A stretch of DNA of 34,686 nt from an uncultured Acidimicrobiaceae bacterium (lineage in GTDB: Bacteria; Actinomycetota; Acidimicrobiia; Spongiisociales; SHLN01). The stretch lies in NCBI GenBank assembly GCA_947259275.1, contig CAMYMH010000003.1, positions 184,597 to 219,282 of the forward strand, read 5' to 3'. The notes below the pieces were generated by a model. That model did no database searches. It worked only from the letters and a program-made list of their open reading frames with translations, and was not told where the DNA came from. This document shows, one piece after another, positions 17,192 through 24,693 of the stretch; position 1 is the first letter of the stretch; each line of letters begins with the position of its first letter. The position numbers were made by a program, and so were the translations under genes.

Positions 17192-17489
17192 CAGGCCAAA
17201 CCCCCGGCCGGGGACTGACGGTTCCGATCAGTTCACCGAGGCGGCGATCAACGTCCTGAAGGCGCTCGAGCCTGGGGAAGTCGTGAGCTACGGCGAGGTG
17301 GCCGAACAAGCGGGGTTTCCGGGTGCGGCGCGAGCGGTGGGAAACGTCCTCAAGCATGTCGACGGGCTCCCCTGGTGGCGGGTGGTGACCGCCACCGGCC
17401 GACTCGTTCCCGGCGGCGAGGTACGCCAGGCGAAGCTGCTCCGAGCCGAGGGAGTCAAAGTCAGGAACGGCAGAGTGGTGAGCCGGTAG
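17178..17489 (+). CDS. Alkyltransferase-like protein (ATL), MGMT DNA-binding domain with PWWRVV
   Basis: A 103-aa protein consisting of the C-terminal domain of O6-alkylguanine-DNA alkyltransferase: FTEAAINVLKALEPGEVVSYGEVAEQAG, then ARAVGNVLKH and LPWWRVVTATGRLVPGG. In true transferases the motif is PCHRV and its Cys accepts the alkyl group; here Cys is Trp (and His is Trp), which defines the ATL subgroup. ATLs bind O6-alkylguanine, flip it and hand it to nucleotide-excision repair without removing the group. The Tyr (VSYGEV) and Arg (ARAVG) used for base flipping are kept. The GTG at 17178 overlaps the DoxX gene by 14 bases and follows AAGGG. Confidence 0.85.
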   Translation: MGRASRPNPRPGTDGSDQFTEAAINVLKALEPGEVVSYGEVAEQAGFPGAARAVGNVLKHVDGLPWWRVVTATGRLVPGGEVRQAKLLRAEGVKVRNGRVVSR

Positions 17490-17512
17490 ACCGAGCTGGG
17501 CCCCCGGAGGGA

Positions 17513-17564
17513 GAGTCCCGGCGTAGCCGGGGAGGGGGGAGTCCCGGCGTAGCCGGGGAGGGGG
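17513..17564. repeat. Two perfect 26-bp tandem units
   Basis: The unit GAGTCCCGGCGTAGCCGGGG plus AGGGGG occurs at 17513-17538 and 17539-17564. Each contains the hairpin CCCGGC-GTA-GCCGGG. It lies just after the ATL gene and before further hairpins (GGCC-CTAC-GGGCC region and CCTCCCCC-TCC-GGGGGAGG at 17611-17629) that look like another composite palindromic element. Confidence 0.85.
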
Positions 17565-17737
17565 GCGCTCTCTTGCCTTAATCGAACGCCCCCTCCGGCC
17601 CTACGGGCCACCTCCCCCTCCGGGGGAGGGAAAAGACTGAGCAGGCAACGGCAACGGCAACGGGAAGCTGGTAGCAGGCAGCTGGTCGCCACCCGCACCC
17701 GCCTCGGGTCCCCACCTCCAGGCACCCGCGAAGCCCG

Positions 17738-18868
17738 CTAGTACCGCAGCACCGCCGCCAGGTGCCCGCCGCCGGGGACCTGATCGGGTGGGACCGCATA
17801 AACGGTTCCGCCATGGAGCCAGGCCTGGGCGGCGGCGGCATCCAAAAGATCGATGTCGCCGGACTCGGCGCGCTCGTGGATGTGGATTGCCTCGGTCGTC
17901 TCGTCCCAGGTGCCCCACAGATGCTCACCGACCGCCGCGAACAACAGATCGATCCGGCCTTGATGAGCCGCCCGGATGGCCCGCTTCACATCGGCGGTGC
18001 CGGTCGGGGTGTCGGCCACCGCCAGGTACCGGGCTTTGGCGAGTTCGCAGTCCCGGTCAAACAATGGGGCAACAATCTCCCAGGCCCTGGCATGCAGCTG
18101 TTCGGTGCTAACGCGCTCGGGACTCCCGACCACGCCATCGGACATCACATGCAGGTACTCGGTGACCTCCCGATATAGCGGGAGAAGGTAATCGACGCCG
18201 GCCAGGACGAGCGGAGCCCGCTCATCCTTCAAGATCTCGTGGAGTCCGGCATCAATCAGTCGAAAGTAGCGCCTGATGTCGTCCTTGGGGTCGTCTTTGC
18301 CAAGCCCCTGGCCGTGGAAGATGGCCCGGGCTCCTCCCCCACTATGCGATTGCAGCGACGGTTCCCGATCGTCGTATTGGAGGGCGTCTCGCAAGCTGGC
18401 GGGCACTCCGGTGAGGCGCACTTCACCTACCGAGTAGCGGCCACCGCGGAACAGCTTGACGTACTTCTGACTGAGGCCGAGCACGTAGAAGTGCTCTCCC
18501 GAGCTCATCATTGGAAGCAGTGGCTTCAAATGGAAATGATCGGCCACCACCACGAGGTCCTCGAACGTCACCGGCAGCGTGTAGGACTCGGCGAAGTCCG
18601 GGGCCAGAAACAGCGCCAGACCGTCGCCCTGGTGGCGCCAGAATGAGCTGTCGGCCTCCAGGTCGTGGGCCGGCTTGGTGATCGAGTCCACAGCTCGGAC
18701 TCCCAGGTCGCCCAGCCGCTGCTCGGCCTCCCGCAGCAGATTCTTGAGCCGGATCGGATTCTGTTGAACCTCGCGACCGGTTCGTTGGGTCGGCATAAAC
18801 AGGGAAACACAGGGCTGCGCCTGTGTCCGGAGGAGATCGTCGAGGTCTGGTCGGTCGAATATGTCCAC
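17738..18868 (-). CDS. Bacterial eRF1-like protein (baeRF family)
   Basis: A 376-aa soluble protein that fits the bacterial archaeo-eukaryotic release factor (baeRF) group: N-terminal PCVSLFMPTQRTGREVQQNPIRLKNLLREAE, central GDGLALFLAPDFAESYTLPV, then FYVLGLSQKYVKLFRGGRYS (about 127-146), and the C-terminal eRF1-like domain with PLVLAGVDYLLPLYREV and AAHQGRIDLLFAAVGEHLWG. Glycine-rich GGGARAIFHGQGLGKDD (about 176-192) lies where release factors carry their GGQ loop but is not GGQ. Bacterial members are suggested, from comparative genomics, to act on ribosomes or RNA under stress; no activity is shown by sequence. The ATG at 18868 is accepted. Confidence 0.78.
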   Translation of the reverse strand: MDIFDRPDLDDLLRTQAQPCVSLFMPTQRTGREVQQNPIRLKNLLREAEQRLGDLGVRAVDSITKPAHDLEADSSFWRHQGDGLALFLAPDFAESYTLPVTFEDLVVVADHFHLKPLLPMMSSGEHFYVLGLSQKYVKLFRGGRYSVGEVRLTGVPASLRDALQYDDREPSLQSHSGGGARAIFHGQGLGKDDPKDDIRRYFRLIDAGLHEILKDERAPLVLAGVDYLLPLYREVTEYLHVMSDGVVGSPERVSTEQLHARAWEIVAPLFDRDCELAKARYLAVADTPTGTADVKRAIRAAHQGRIDLLFAAVGEHLWGTWDETTEAIHIHERAESGDIDLLDAAAAQAWLHGGTVYAVPPDQVPGGGHLAAVLRY

Positions 18869-18938
18869 GCAACGCCTCTCGTTCGCTTCCCTCCCAATCT
18901 ACCCCCGGTGTCAACCCCGAGGAGCAGGCCCAAAGGTC

Positions 18939-19448
18939 TCAAGCCTCGAGGGGAGCGACCTTCACCACGAAGGTACGGGCAGCTTTGTCGTGCAGACCTT
19001 GACGGCGCGAGTCGAAGGCGAACCACATTCCGACCCCCAGCGAGATGAGCAGTCCGAAGTTCGGAAGCAACATCGGTGGGGCCGCCAGGATGGCCCAGCG
19101 GGCAAGCGCCGGGTTCCGTCGCGGCGGCCCATCCCCCTCGCTGGCAATCACCTTGATCTTGGTCACCATCTTGCCGAGCGTTTGGCCGCGGCTGGTGAGG
19201 AGCGGAACCTCATACAAGCCCCAGATGACTACGGGAATCCATTGGAGGACGTAGGCCGCACGATCCGTGTAACTCGCCTCCTCACCGTTGATGATCTCGA
19301 TGTCGCCCATTCCCACCAGAATCGCGAACAGTGTGAAGAAGACGGCAACACCGATCAACGTGTCGACCACCCGCGCCGCCAGGCGGGCCCCAAGGGTGGC
19401 GAGATCGAAATCGACCTGATCGTCGGGTTGTCCGGAAATAGGTTCCAT
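18939..19448 (-). CDS. RDD family membrane protein
   Basis: A 169-aa protein. The start LGARLAARVVDTLIGVAVFFTLF (19-41) carries the Arg...Asp pattern of the RDD domain in TM1, a second TM is at about 66-83, then GQTLGKMVTKIKVI (89-101), a third TM (116-146), and RRQGLHDKAARTFVVK (148-163), the usual domain end. A long upstream open frame to 19808 has no similarity; the ATG at 19448 begins the domain, after a weak GGTGG. Transport roles have been proposed for some RDD proteins; here none can be assigned. The gene is 70 bp from the baeRF gene on the same strand. Confidence 0.87.
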   Translation of the reverse strand: MEPISGQPDDQVDFDLATLGARLAARVVDTLIGVAVFFTLFAILVGMGDIEIINGEEASYTDRAAYVLQWIPVVIWGLYEVPLLTSRGQTLGKMVTKIKVIASEGDGPPRRNPALARWAILAAPPMLLPNFGLLISLGVGMWFAFDSRRQGLHDKAARTFVVKVAPLEA

Positions 19449-19527
19449 ACCACCGGCTGTTGATCGCGGTGTGAACAGCCGGGAAACCTTAGTGGTCGTG
19501 GCGGAGCCTGCGCATCTCCCAGGGCCA

Positions 19528-20529
19528 CTAACGGCCGGAGCCCGCCTTCGCCGTTTCGTCCAACTCGTCGCGGCCGTTGATCGCCCACGCCAGATTCTCC
19601 GTGGGATCGTGAGCACCGATGCCGAGGTGCCACCCGCCGACTTGGCTGCGCGGTTCCCAACGCCACCACTCCAAACGGGTGCCGGCGCGTTCGATCTCGG
19701 CCGGATCGGGCGGCCAGTCGAGGTCGGCGAAGGCCGCGACCACTGCCCAAGCCGATGACCGGCCGACCGCCCGGCCTCGGCGTGACCCGTGGGCGCCCCC
19801 GTTGGCACCCGCCCATGCCATCACGGCAAGGGCGTCTGTGAATGCAACCTTGGCACCGTTGGCCGGACCGGACGCGACCGTGCCGATGGCGTCTACCGCC
19901 CTGCCCTCGATGGTCACCACCTGGGCAACACCGTTCGATTCCTCCACCCAGGTACGCACCAGCCCGAACAGGGCGTCCTCGCTGTCGGGATCGTCGGCCT
20001 GGCTCGGGTCGGCGGCCGGAGCGAGCGGTTTCAGCGGTATCGGGTCGGGGGCCGGAAAGTCGGCACGGTCAGATCGATACACCGCATCCGGATAGCGAGG
20101 CTCCCAGTCGGCACGGGCGAACGGCGTCCCGAGGACCTCGAGGTCGAAATCGCCGACCACCTGCTCGCCTCGCAGGGCCCGCTCGGCGGCAACCAACGCC
20201 CGCATGCGGGGTGACTGGATGTGTGCTTCCAACTCAGCCCACGTGTGGGTGGACGCGGCTACTTCCCACAATGGTCCGAGCGCGAAGCGTCCGGCACCGT
20301 CGACAACGACCTGGGCGGCCAACTCGGGCGGGGCCTCGAGCGCCTGGCGGTAGTCGACGAATTGGGCGACGCCGAATAGTTGCCTGCCCCGCGCCTCGGC
20401 CTGCAAGCAACGGTCGCGCACCTCAGCCAAACCGTCCCACTCGCGGGCGGCGCACACGCCATCGACGAACCGGATCAAGCCGTCGAAGTCGCTCGCCTCT
20501 ACCAGGTCGGCGAGTCTCGTGCGATCCAC
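19528..20529 (-). CDS. Conserved hypothetical protein coupled to an acyl-CoA dehydrogenase
   Basis: A 333-aa soluble protein. Its style (WDGLAEVRDRCLQAEARGRQLF, FALGPLWEVAASTHTWAELE, RALRGEQVV, and a C-terminal DLDWPPDPAEIERAGTRLEW, GWHLGIGAHDPTENLAWAIN) matches an uncharacterised actinobacterial protein seen next to fatty-acid genes; no function is known to me. The N-terminal half is helical; residues 165-180 are a Pro/Asp-rich linker. The GTG at 20529 begins one base after the upstream dehydrogenase stop, so the two are translationally coupled and probably work in the same process. No signal peptide or transmembrane helix was seen. Confidence 0.8.
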   Translation of the reverse strand: MDRTRLADLVEASDFDGLIRFVDGVCAAREWDGLAEVRDRCLQAEARGRQLFGVAQFVDYRQALEAPPELAAQVVVDGAGRFALGPLWEVAASTHTWAELEAHIQSPRMRALVAAERALRGEQVVGDFDLEVLGTPFARADWEPRYPDAVYRSDRADFPAPDPIPLKPLAPAADPSQADDPDSEDALFGLVRTWVEESNGVAQVVTIEGRAVDAIGTVASGPANGAKVAFTDALAVMAWAGANGGAHGSRRGRAVGRSSAWAVVAAFADLDWPPDPAEIERAGTRLEWWRWEPRSQVGGWHLGIGAHDPTENLAWAINGRDELDETAKAGSGR

Positions 20530-20530
20530 G

Positions 20531-21703
20531 TCAGCTGCGAGGCACCTCAGACCATGGAAGATCCTTGTCTACCCGGGGCTCACCGGGCAGGCCGAGCACT
20601 CGTTCGCCAAGGATGTTCTTCATGATCTCGGTGGTTCCTCCCTCGATGGAATTGGCGCGCGAGCGGAGAAACGACCAGCGAAGATCCCGCTCGATCCGGG
20701 ATTCGTCGGGCGCCCGGTATTCGTAGGAGGGGAAGAGCATCCCCTCGGGACCGATGAAGTTCACGGCCCATTCGTAAACCCGTTTGTTGAGTTCGGCCCC
20801 TTGCAGCTTGCCGGTGGAGCCTTCCGGCCCGGGGGTGCCTTTGGAGCGATTCTGCCCCGCCCGGATTGCTGTGAGCCGGTTGACCTCGGCTTCGATCCAC
20901 AGCTTGCTGAGGGCGTCGCGATCGGCCGCGTCGCCGCCCCGCTCCTTCCACAAGGCCACCGCCTCACCGATGGCTCCACTCTGGCGGGGTCGGATGATCG
21001 ATCCGATCGCCACCCGCTCGTTCATGAGCGTGGTCAGGGCGACCCGCCATCCATCTCCGACCTCACCGAGCCGGTCGGTGTCGGGAATCCGGACGTCGGT
21101 GAGGTATACCTCGTTGAATTCGGCCTCACCCGTCATCTGGCGCAGAGGCCGGACCTCGACGCCCGCAGCCTCCATATCGAGTATGAAGTAGGTCATGCCC
21201 TGGTGCTTGGGGGCGTCAGGGTCGGTTCGGGTAACCAGCATCCCCCAGCGTGATAAGTGGGCAATGGTCGTCCAGACTTTCTGGCCGTTCACGACCCACT
21301 CCTCACCGTCCTTGACGGCGCGGGTCGCCAGGCCGGCCACATCGCTCCCGGCACCCGGCTCCGAGAACAGCTGGCACCAGATTTCCCGGTTGGAAAACAT
21401 CGGCCGCAGGTAGCGCCGCTTCTGGTCTTCGGTGCCATAAGCATGGATTGTCGGGCCACCCATGCCAATGCCGATCAGATTGTTGACGATGTTGTCGCGG
21501 GTGGATCCGGCCGCCTCCAGTGCGGCATCCACCTCCTGTTGATATCCGGGGTCGACCCCGAGCCCCCCGAATCCCTCGTCGAAATCGACCCAGGCGAGGC
21601 CTGCGTCGTACTGGGCCTCCCAGAAGTACTCGGCTGGAACCTTGGTGGGATCATGCTCGGCGAGGAGACCATCGATGGCCGCACGGACGATTGATTCGCT
21701 CAT
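20531..21703 (-). CDS. Acyl-CoA dehydrogenase (FadE-like, ~390 aa)
   Basis: A 390-aa FAD enzyme. WCQLFSEPGAGSDVAGLATRA (109-129) is the flavin/substrate signature and SIEGGTTEIMKNILGERVLG (352-371) is the C-terminal catalytic signature with E354 in the usual base position. Spacing and the motif NGQKVWTTIAH (139-149) fit the mycobacterial-type FadE subfamily linked to cholesterol, fatty-acid and branched-chain oxidation. The ATG at 21703 begins MSESIVRAAIDGLLAEH. It is followed one base later by the 333-aa unknown gene, suggesting a two-gene unit. Substrate is not predictable. Confidence 0.93.
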   Translation of the reverse strand: MSESIVRAAIDGLLAEHDPTKVPAEYFWEAQYDAGLAWVDFDEGFGGLGVDPGYQQEVDAALEAAGSTRDNIVNNLIGIGMGGPTIHAYGTEDQKRRYLRPMFSNREIWCQLFSEPGAGSDVAGLATRAVKDGEEWVVNGQKVWTTIAHLSRWGMLVTRTDPDAPKHQGMTYFILDMEAAGVEVRPLRQMTGEAEFNEVYLTDVRIPDTDRLGEVGDGWRVALTTLMNERVAIGSIIRPRQSGAIGEAVALWKERGGDAADRDALSKLWIEAEVNRLTAIRAGQNRSKGTPGPEGSTGKLQGAELNKRVYEWAVNFIGPEGMLFPSYEYRAPDESRIERDLRWSFLRSRANSIEGGTTEIMKNILGERVLGLPGEPRVDKDLPWSEVPRS

Positions 21704-21733
21704 GGAGCCAAAGTTAGCGGAGGCCGATCGGCA

Positions 21734-22111
21734 CTACGCGATCGCCGCCCGGGCTACTTCCTCGTCGGCCACCGCGATGGCCAGCTCCAACTCGTCCGCA
21801 TGTGAACGAAGGACGTACATGCCGTCGATGTTGACCCCCGCATCGGCGAGGCTCTGGGTCAAAACAGCCAGCGCGCCCGGACGGTGCGAGAGAATCGTCG
21901 TCAAGACGCGGCGCTCCTCGGCGACCAGCCCGGCGTTGTTTATCACGCGACGGGCACCCTCGGCATCGCTGACGACCATCCGGACCATGCCGATGTCCTC
22001 GATGCCGAAGGCGGCGAGGGCCTCGATGTTGACGCCGCCATCAGACATGACTTTGGCCAGCCCGGCCAGCTGGCCGGGTCGATTGGCGAGATGAATGGTG
22101 AACTCGGTCAT
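21734..22111 (-). CDS. Tandem ACT-domain protein
   Basis: A 125-aa protein made of two ACT (ligand-binding) domains: FTIHLANRPGQLAGLAKVMSD / GVNIEALAAFG (about 3-68) and RRVLTTILSHRPGALAVLTQ / AGVNIDGMYVL (about 68-125). Both have the RPG turn and GVNI motif. No catalytic domain is attached, so it is a free-standing sensor, probably of an amino acid. The frame is open 22 codons further to 22177, but GGGAGGAACA before the ATG at 22111 fixes the start. It is divergent from the WS/DGAT gene with 77 bp between their starts. Confidence 0.9.
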   Translation of the reverse strand: MTEFTIHLANRPGQLAGLAKVMSDGGVNIEALAAFGIEDIGMVRMVVSDAEGARRVINNAGLVAEERRVLTTILSHRPGALAVLTQSLADAGVNIDGMYVLRSHADELELAIAVADEEVARAAIA

Positions 22112-22188
22112 TGTTCCTCCCGATAACCCTATCCCCCCTGGAGACCCTGCGCCGGGGGGAGTACGATCAGAGAGCACCAGGAGCGACC

Positions 22189-23928
22189 GTGACCGACACC
22201 CATTACGAACGCCTTTCCTTTCTCGACAGCACCTTCCTGGCGATGGAGGATCGCAACGCCCATTTCCATGTGGCCGGCGTCATGAAGTTCGCTCCCGGAG
22301 GGCTGCGGGCCGCCGACGGCTCGGTCGACATGGATCGGATCAAGGCTCACATCGAGTCGAAGCTGCACCGGATCCCGCGCTACCGCCAGGTGCTCGATTG
22401 GGTTCCGCTCGAGGAGCACCCGGTGTGGGTGGACGACGCGTATTTCGACATCGATTATCACGTTCGCCGGGCGACCCTGGCCGAAGAGCGCAACGACGTC
22501 GAGCTGCAACGGCTGACGGGAACCATTTTCTCGCAGAAACTCGACCGGTTCCGGCCGCTGTGGGAGGTGTGGGTGGTCGACGGCTTCGAGGACGACCGGA
22601 CCGCCATGATCACCAAGGTGCACCACTGCATGATCGACGGGATGGCGGGGGTCGATCTCATGAAGGAGCTCCTGGCACCGTTTCCGGTCACCGAAATTCC
22701 CCCCGCTCCTCCCTATGAGCCCCGGCCCAGCCCCTCCAAAGCCGCGCTGTTTGCCGACGAAGCACGCCGGCGAGTGGCGATGCCCCTCGATGCGCTGCGA
22801 GGCTTGCGCCATCTCAGCGACAGCCTCAGCGGACTGGTGGAAGAGGTAGACACCCGCTTGCGCGCCATGGGGAATGCACTCGGGGCGGGGTGGCTGAAGA
22901 ACGCGTCACCGACACCCCTCAACGCTCGCATCGGGCCGAACCGCGAGTTCAAATGGATGAAGATCGACCTCGACGACGCCAAGTCGGTCAAGAACGCACT
23001 CGGCGGAACCATCAACGACGTGGTGCTCTCGACTGTGGCCGGCGCGGTCCGCAAATACTTCCTCGCTCACGATGTCGCCGTCGACCATCTCGACTTCCGG
23101 GTCATGGCGCCGGTGAGCGTCCGGAGCGCCAACGATCAGACACTGGGCAACCATGTGGCGATGTGGCTGCTCGATCTGCCGATCGCGCTGCAGACGCCAC
23201 GCGAGCGGTACCGCAGCATCGCCGCCCAGACCGTCGACCTGAAAGAGACCAACCAGGCGCTGGGAGCCTCGCTGCTGGTCCAGGCAACCTCGTGGACGCC
23301 CTCGACCATCCTCACCTCCGCCATGCGGTTGACGGGCACCAGCGTGCGACCGTTCAACATGACGGTCACCAATGTTCCCGGCCCGCAGATTCCGATCTAC
23401 TTCCTGGATGCGCTGCTCGAGGTCCAGTACCCGATGGTCCCGCTCTGGACCAACCATGGAGTCGGCATCGCCTTGTTCTCGTACAAGGGTGAAATCGCCT
23501 GGGGCGTGGTGGCGGATTCGGATTCGGTCACCGATCTCGACCGGTTCATGGCGTACCTCGATGAGGCGTTCCGTGAGCTGGTACAGGCCGCCAAGCCGAA
23601 GCCGGCCAAGAAACGCCGGGCGCAGCCGGCGACGAAACGCCGGCCCGCATCGGCCAACGGCAAGGCGACCAAGACCGGGTCGAAGACTCCCGCCAAGAAA
23701 CCTGCCACCAAGGCCGCAGCTCAGAAGAAGGCCGCCAAGGCCGGCTCGCAGAAGAAAGAGGCCGCCAAGGCCGGCTCGCAGAAAAAAGAGGCCGCCAAGG
23801 CCGGCTCGCAGAAAAAAACGGACGCGGCCGGAGAAAAAAAACCGGCCGCCAAACGTGCAGCCGGCACGACGAAGAAACCTGCTGCTCGCAAGCCGGCATC
23901 CAAGGCTACGCCGGCCAAGCAGACTTAG
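22189..23928 (+). CDS. WS/DGAT: wax-ester synthase/diacylglycerol acyltransferase with Lys/Ala-rich tail
   Basis: A 579-aa acyltransferase for storage lipid synthesis (acyl-CoA to long-chain alcohol or diacylglycerol). The catalytic motif HHCMIDG (145-151) matches HHxxxDG. The N-terminal ERLSFLDSTFLAMED, PLWEVWVVDGF (124-134), GTINDVVLS (273-281) and MTVTNVPGPQIPIYF (391-405) are family hallmarks. The enzyme core ends near residue 467. Residues 468-579 are a basic tail of Lys/Ala with Pro, Gly and Ser, unlike normal WS/DGAT proteins, which end at about 450-500 aa. The ORF runs 26 codons further upstream, but CAGGAG precedes the GTG at 22189 and the family start follows. The 3' end overlaps the convergent nnrE by 4 bases. 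Confidence 0.95.
   Translation: MTDTHYERLSFLDSTFLAMEDRNAHFHVAGVMKFAPGGLRAADGSVDMDRIKAHIESKLHRIPRYRQVLDWVPLEEHPVWVDDAYFDIDYHVRRATLAEERNDVELQRLTGTIFSQKLDRFRPLWEVWVVDGFEDDRTAMITKVHHCMIDGMAGVDLMKELLAPFPVTEIPPAPPYEPRPSPSKAALFADEARRRVAMPLDALRGLRHLSDSLSGLVEEVDTRLRAMGNALGAGWLKNASPTPLNARIGPNREFKWMKIDLDDAKSVKNALGGTINDVVLSTVAGAVRKYFLAHDVAVDHLDFRVMAPVSVRSANDQTLGNHVAMWLLDLPIALQTPRERYRSIAAQTVDLKETNQALGASLLVQATSWTPSTILTSAMRLTGTSVRPFNMTVTNVPGPQIPIYFLDALLEVQYPMVPLWTNHGVGIALFSYKGEIAWGVVADSDSVTDLDRFMAYLDEAFRELVQAAKPKPAKKRRAQPATKRRPASANGKATKTGSKTPAKKPATKAAAQKKAAKAGSQKKEAAKAGSQKKEAAKAGSQKKTDAAGEKKPAAKRAAGTTKKPAARKPASKATPAKQT
23731..23820 (+). repeat. Three 30-bp units encoding AAKAGSQKKE/T in the WS/DGAT tail
   Basis: Residues 515-544 consist of AAKAGSQKKE, AAKAGSQKKE and AAKAGSQKKT, and the DNA units are almost identical (GCCGCCAAGGCCGGCTCGCA core, differing by third-position A/G in Lys codons). 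This shows recent tandem expansion within the tail and possible length variation between strains. Confidence 0.9.
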
Positions 23929-24635
23929 GTAAGCCGCACCACCGAGTCCTCGTCGAACACGCCGGTCGGCATCGTCATGCCGAAGGCGCCATATACCGCC
24001 GGCGGCACCGAGATGTCCGCCAGGTAGAGCTCGCCAACCTCAACGGCTCCGCCCAGCCCGGTCTTGGGAGCGGCCAGAGTGAGAGTGGCGGCGGCCGAGA
24101 TGCACGGTGTACCGGCGATGCCGCTGGTGACATCGAGGCCGCTCGGGGTATCGAGCGACACGATGGGTGCGGCCTGTTGGTTAGCCCATTCGATGAGCTC
24201 GGCCGCCCGCCCCCGCGGGTTCCCTCGCAGCGAGTATCCGATGAGGGAATCCACCACCAGGTCGGTTGGAACCGGCTCCGCCCCAACGTCGACCCCCATC
24301 CGCTCCAGCACATCGAGTTGATGGGCCGGGACCGCCCCCAGCCGTTCTCGCTCCTGGCCGAGGACGACCGCCACCCTCACCCCCCAATTGGCCAGATGCC
24401 GGGCCGCCACCATGCCGCCTCCGCCGTTGCCACCCGAACCGGCCATCACCAACACCCGTCCCGGCTGGAACCTGCGGATGGCGAGCCGGCCAAGGTTGCG
24501 GCCGGCATTTTCCATCATCTGCACGAGTTCGATGTGCAGATCCTCGATCATGACCCGATCGACCTCCCGCATTTGGTCCATCGAAACGGCGGGAACTGAT
24601 CCGAGGTCGAACGAGGCAAATCCGGAGCCGGTCAC
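23925..24635 (-). CDS. nnrE: NAD(P)H-hydrate epimerase (YjeF N-terminal domain), stand-alone
   Basis: A 236-aa protein of the YjeF_N family, which interconverts R- and S-NAD(P)HX for repair of hydrated nicotinamide cofactor. Motifs: MDQMREVDRVMIED (19-32), MMENAGRN (40-47), GSGGNGGGG (67-75, nucleotide/substrate loop; the usual GNNGGDG has Asp replaced by Gly here), VVDSLIGYSLRG (127-138) and SLDTPSGLDVTSG (160-172). The C-terminal kinase-type dehydratase domain (NnrD) often fused in actinobacteria is absent. The GTG at 24635 is the upstream start; an ATG at 24581 before the first conserved motif is an alternative. Its 3' end overlaps the WS/DGAT gene by 4 bases. Confidence 0.88.
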   Translation of the reverse strand: MTGSGFASFDLGSVPAVSMDQMREVDRVMIEDLHIELVQMMENAGRNLGRLAIRRFQPGRVLVMAGSGGNGGGGMVAARHLANWGVRVAVVLGQERERLGAVPAHQLDVLERMGVDVGAEPVPTDLVVDSLIGYSLRGNPRGRAAELIEWANQQAAPIVSLDTPSGLDVTSGIAGTPCISAAATLTLAAPKTGLGGAVEVGELYLADISVPPAVYGAFGMTMPTGVFDEDSVVRLT

Positions 24636-24693
24636 ACCGGGACGTTAATGCCGCCCTTTCCAGCCAGGGTTCCCGCCCGCTAAGTTGGGGGGT

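Noticed and set aside
17178-17489. ATL as a broken MGMT
   Set aside because: Cys to Trp with an otherwise intact DNA-binding domain is the established ATL pattern, not a frameshift or truncation.
22111-22188. Upstream ATG start for WS/DGAT
   Set aside because: It would start on the first base of the divergent ACT gene's start codon; the GTG at 22189 has a good ribosome site and the family N-terminus.
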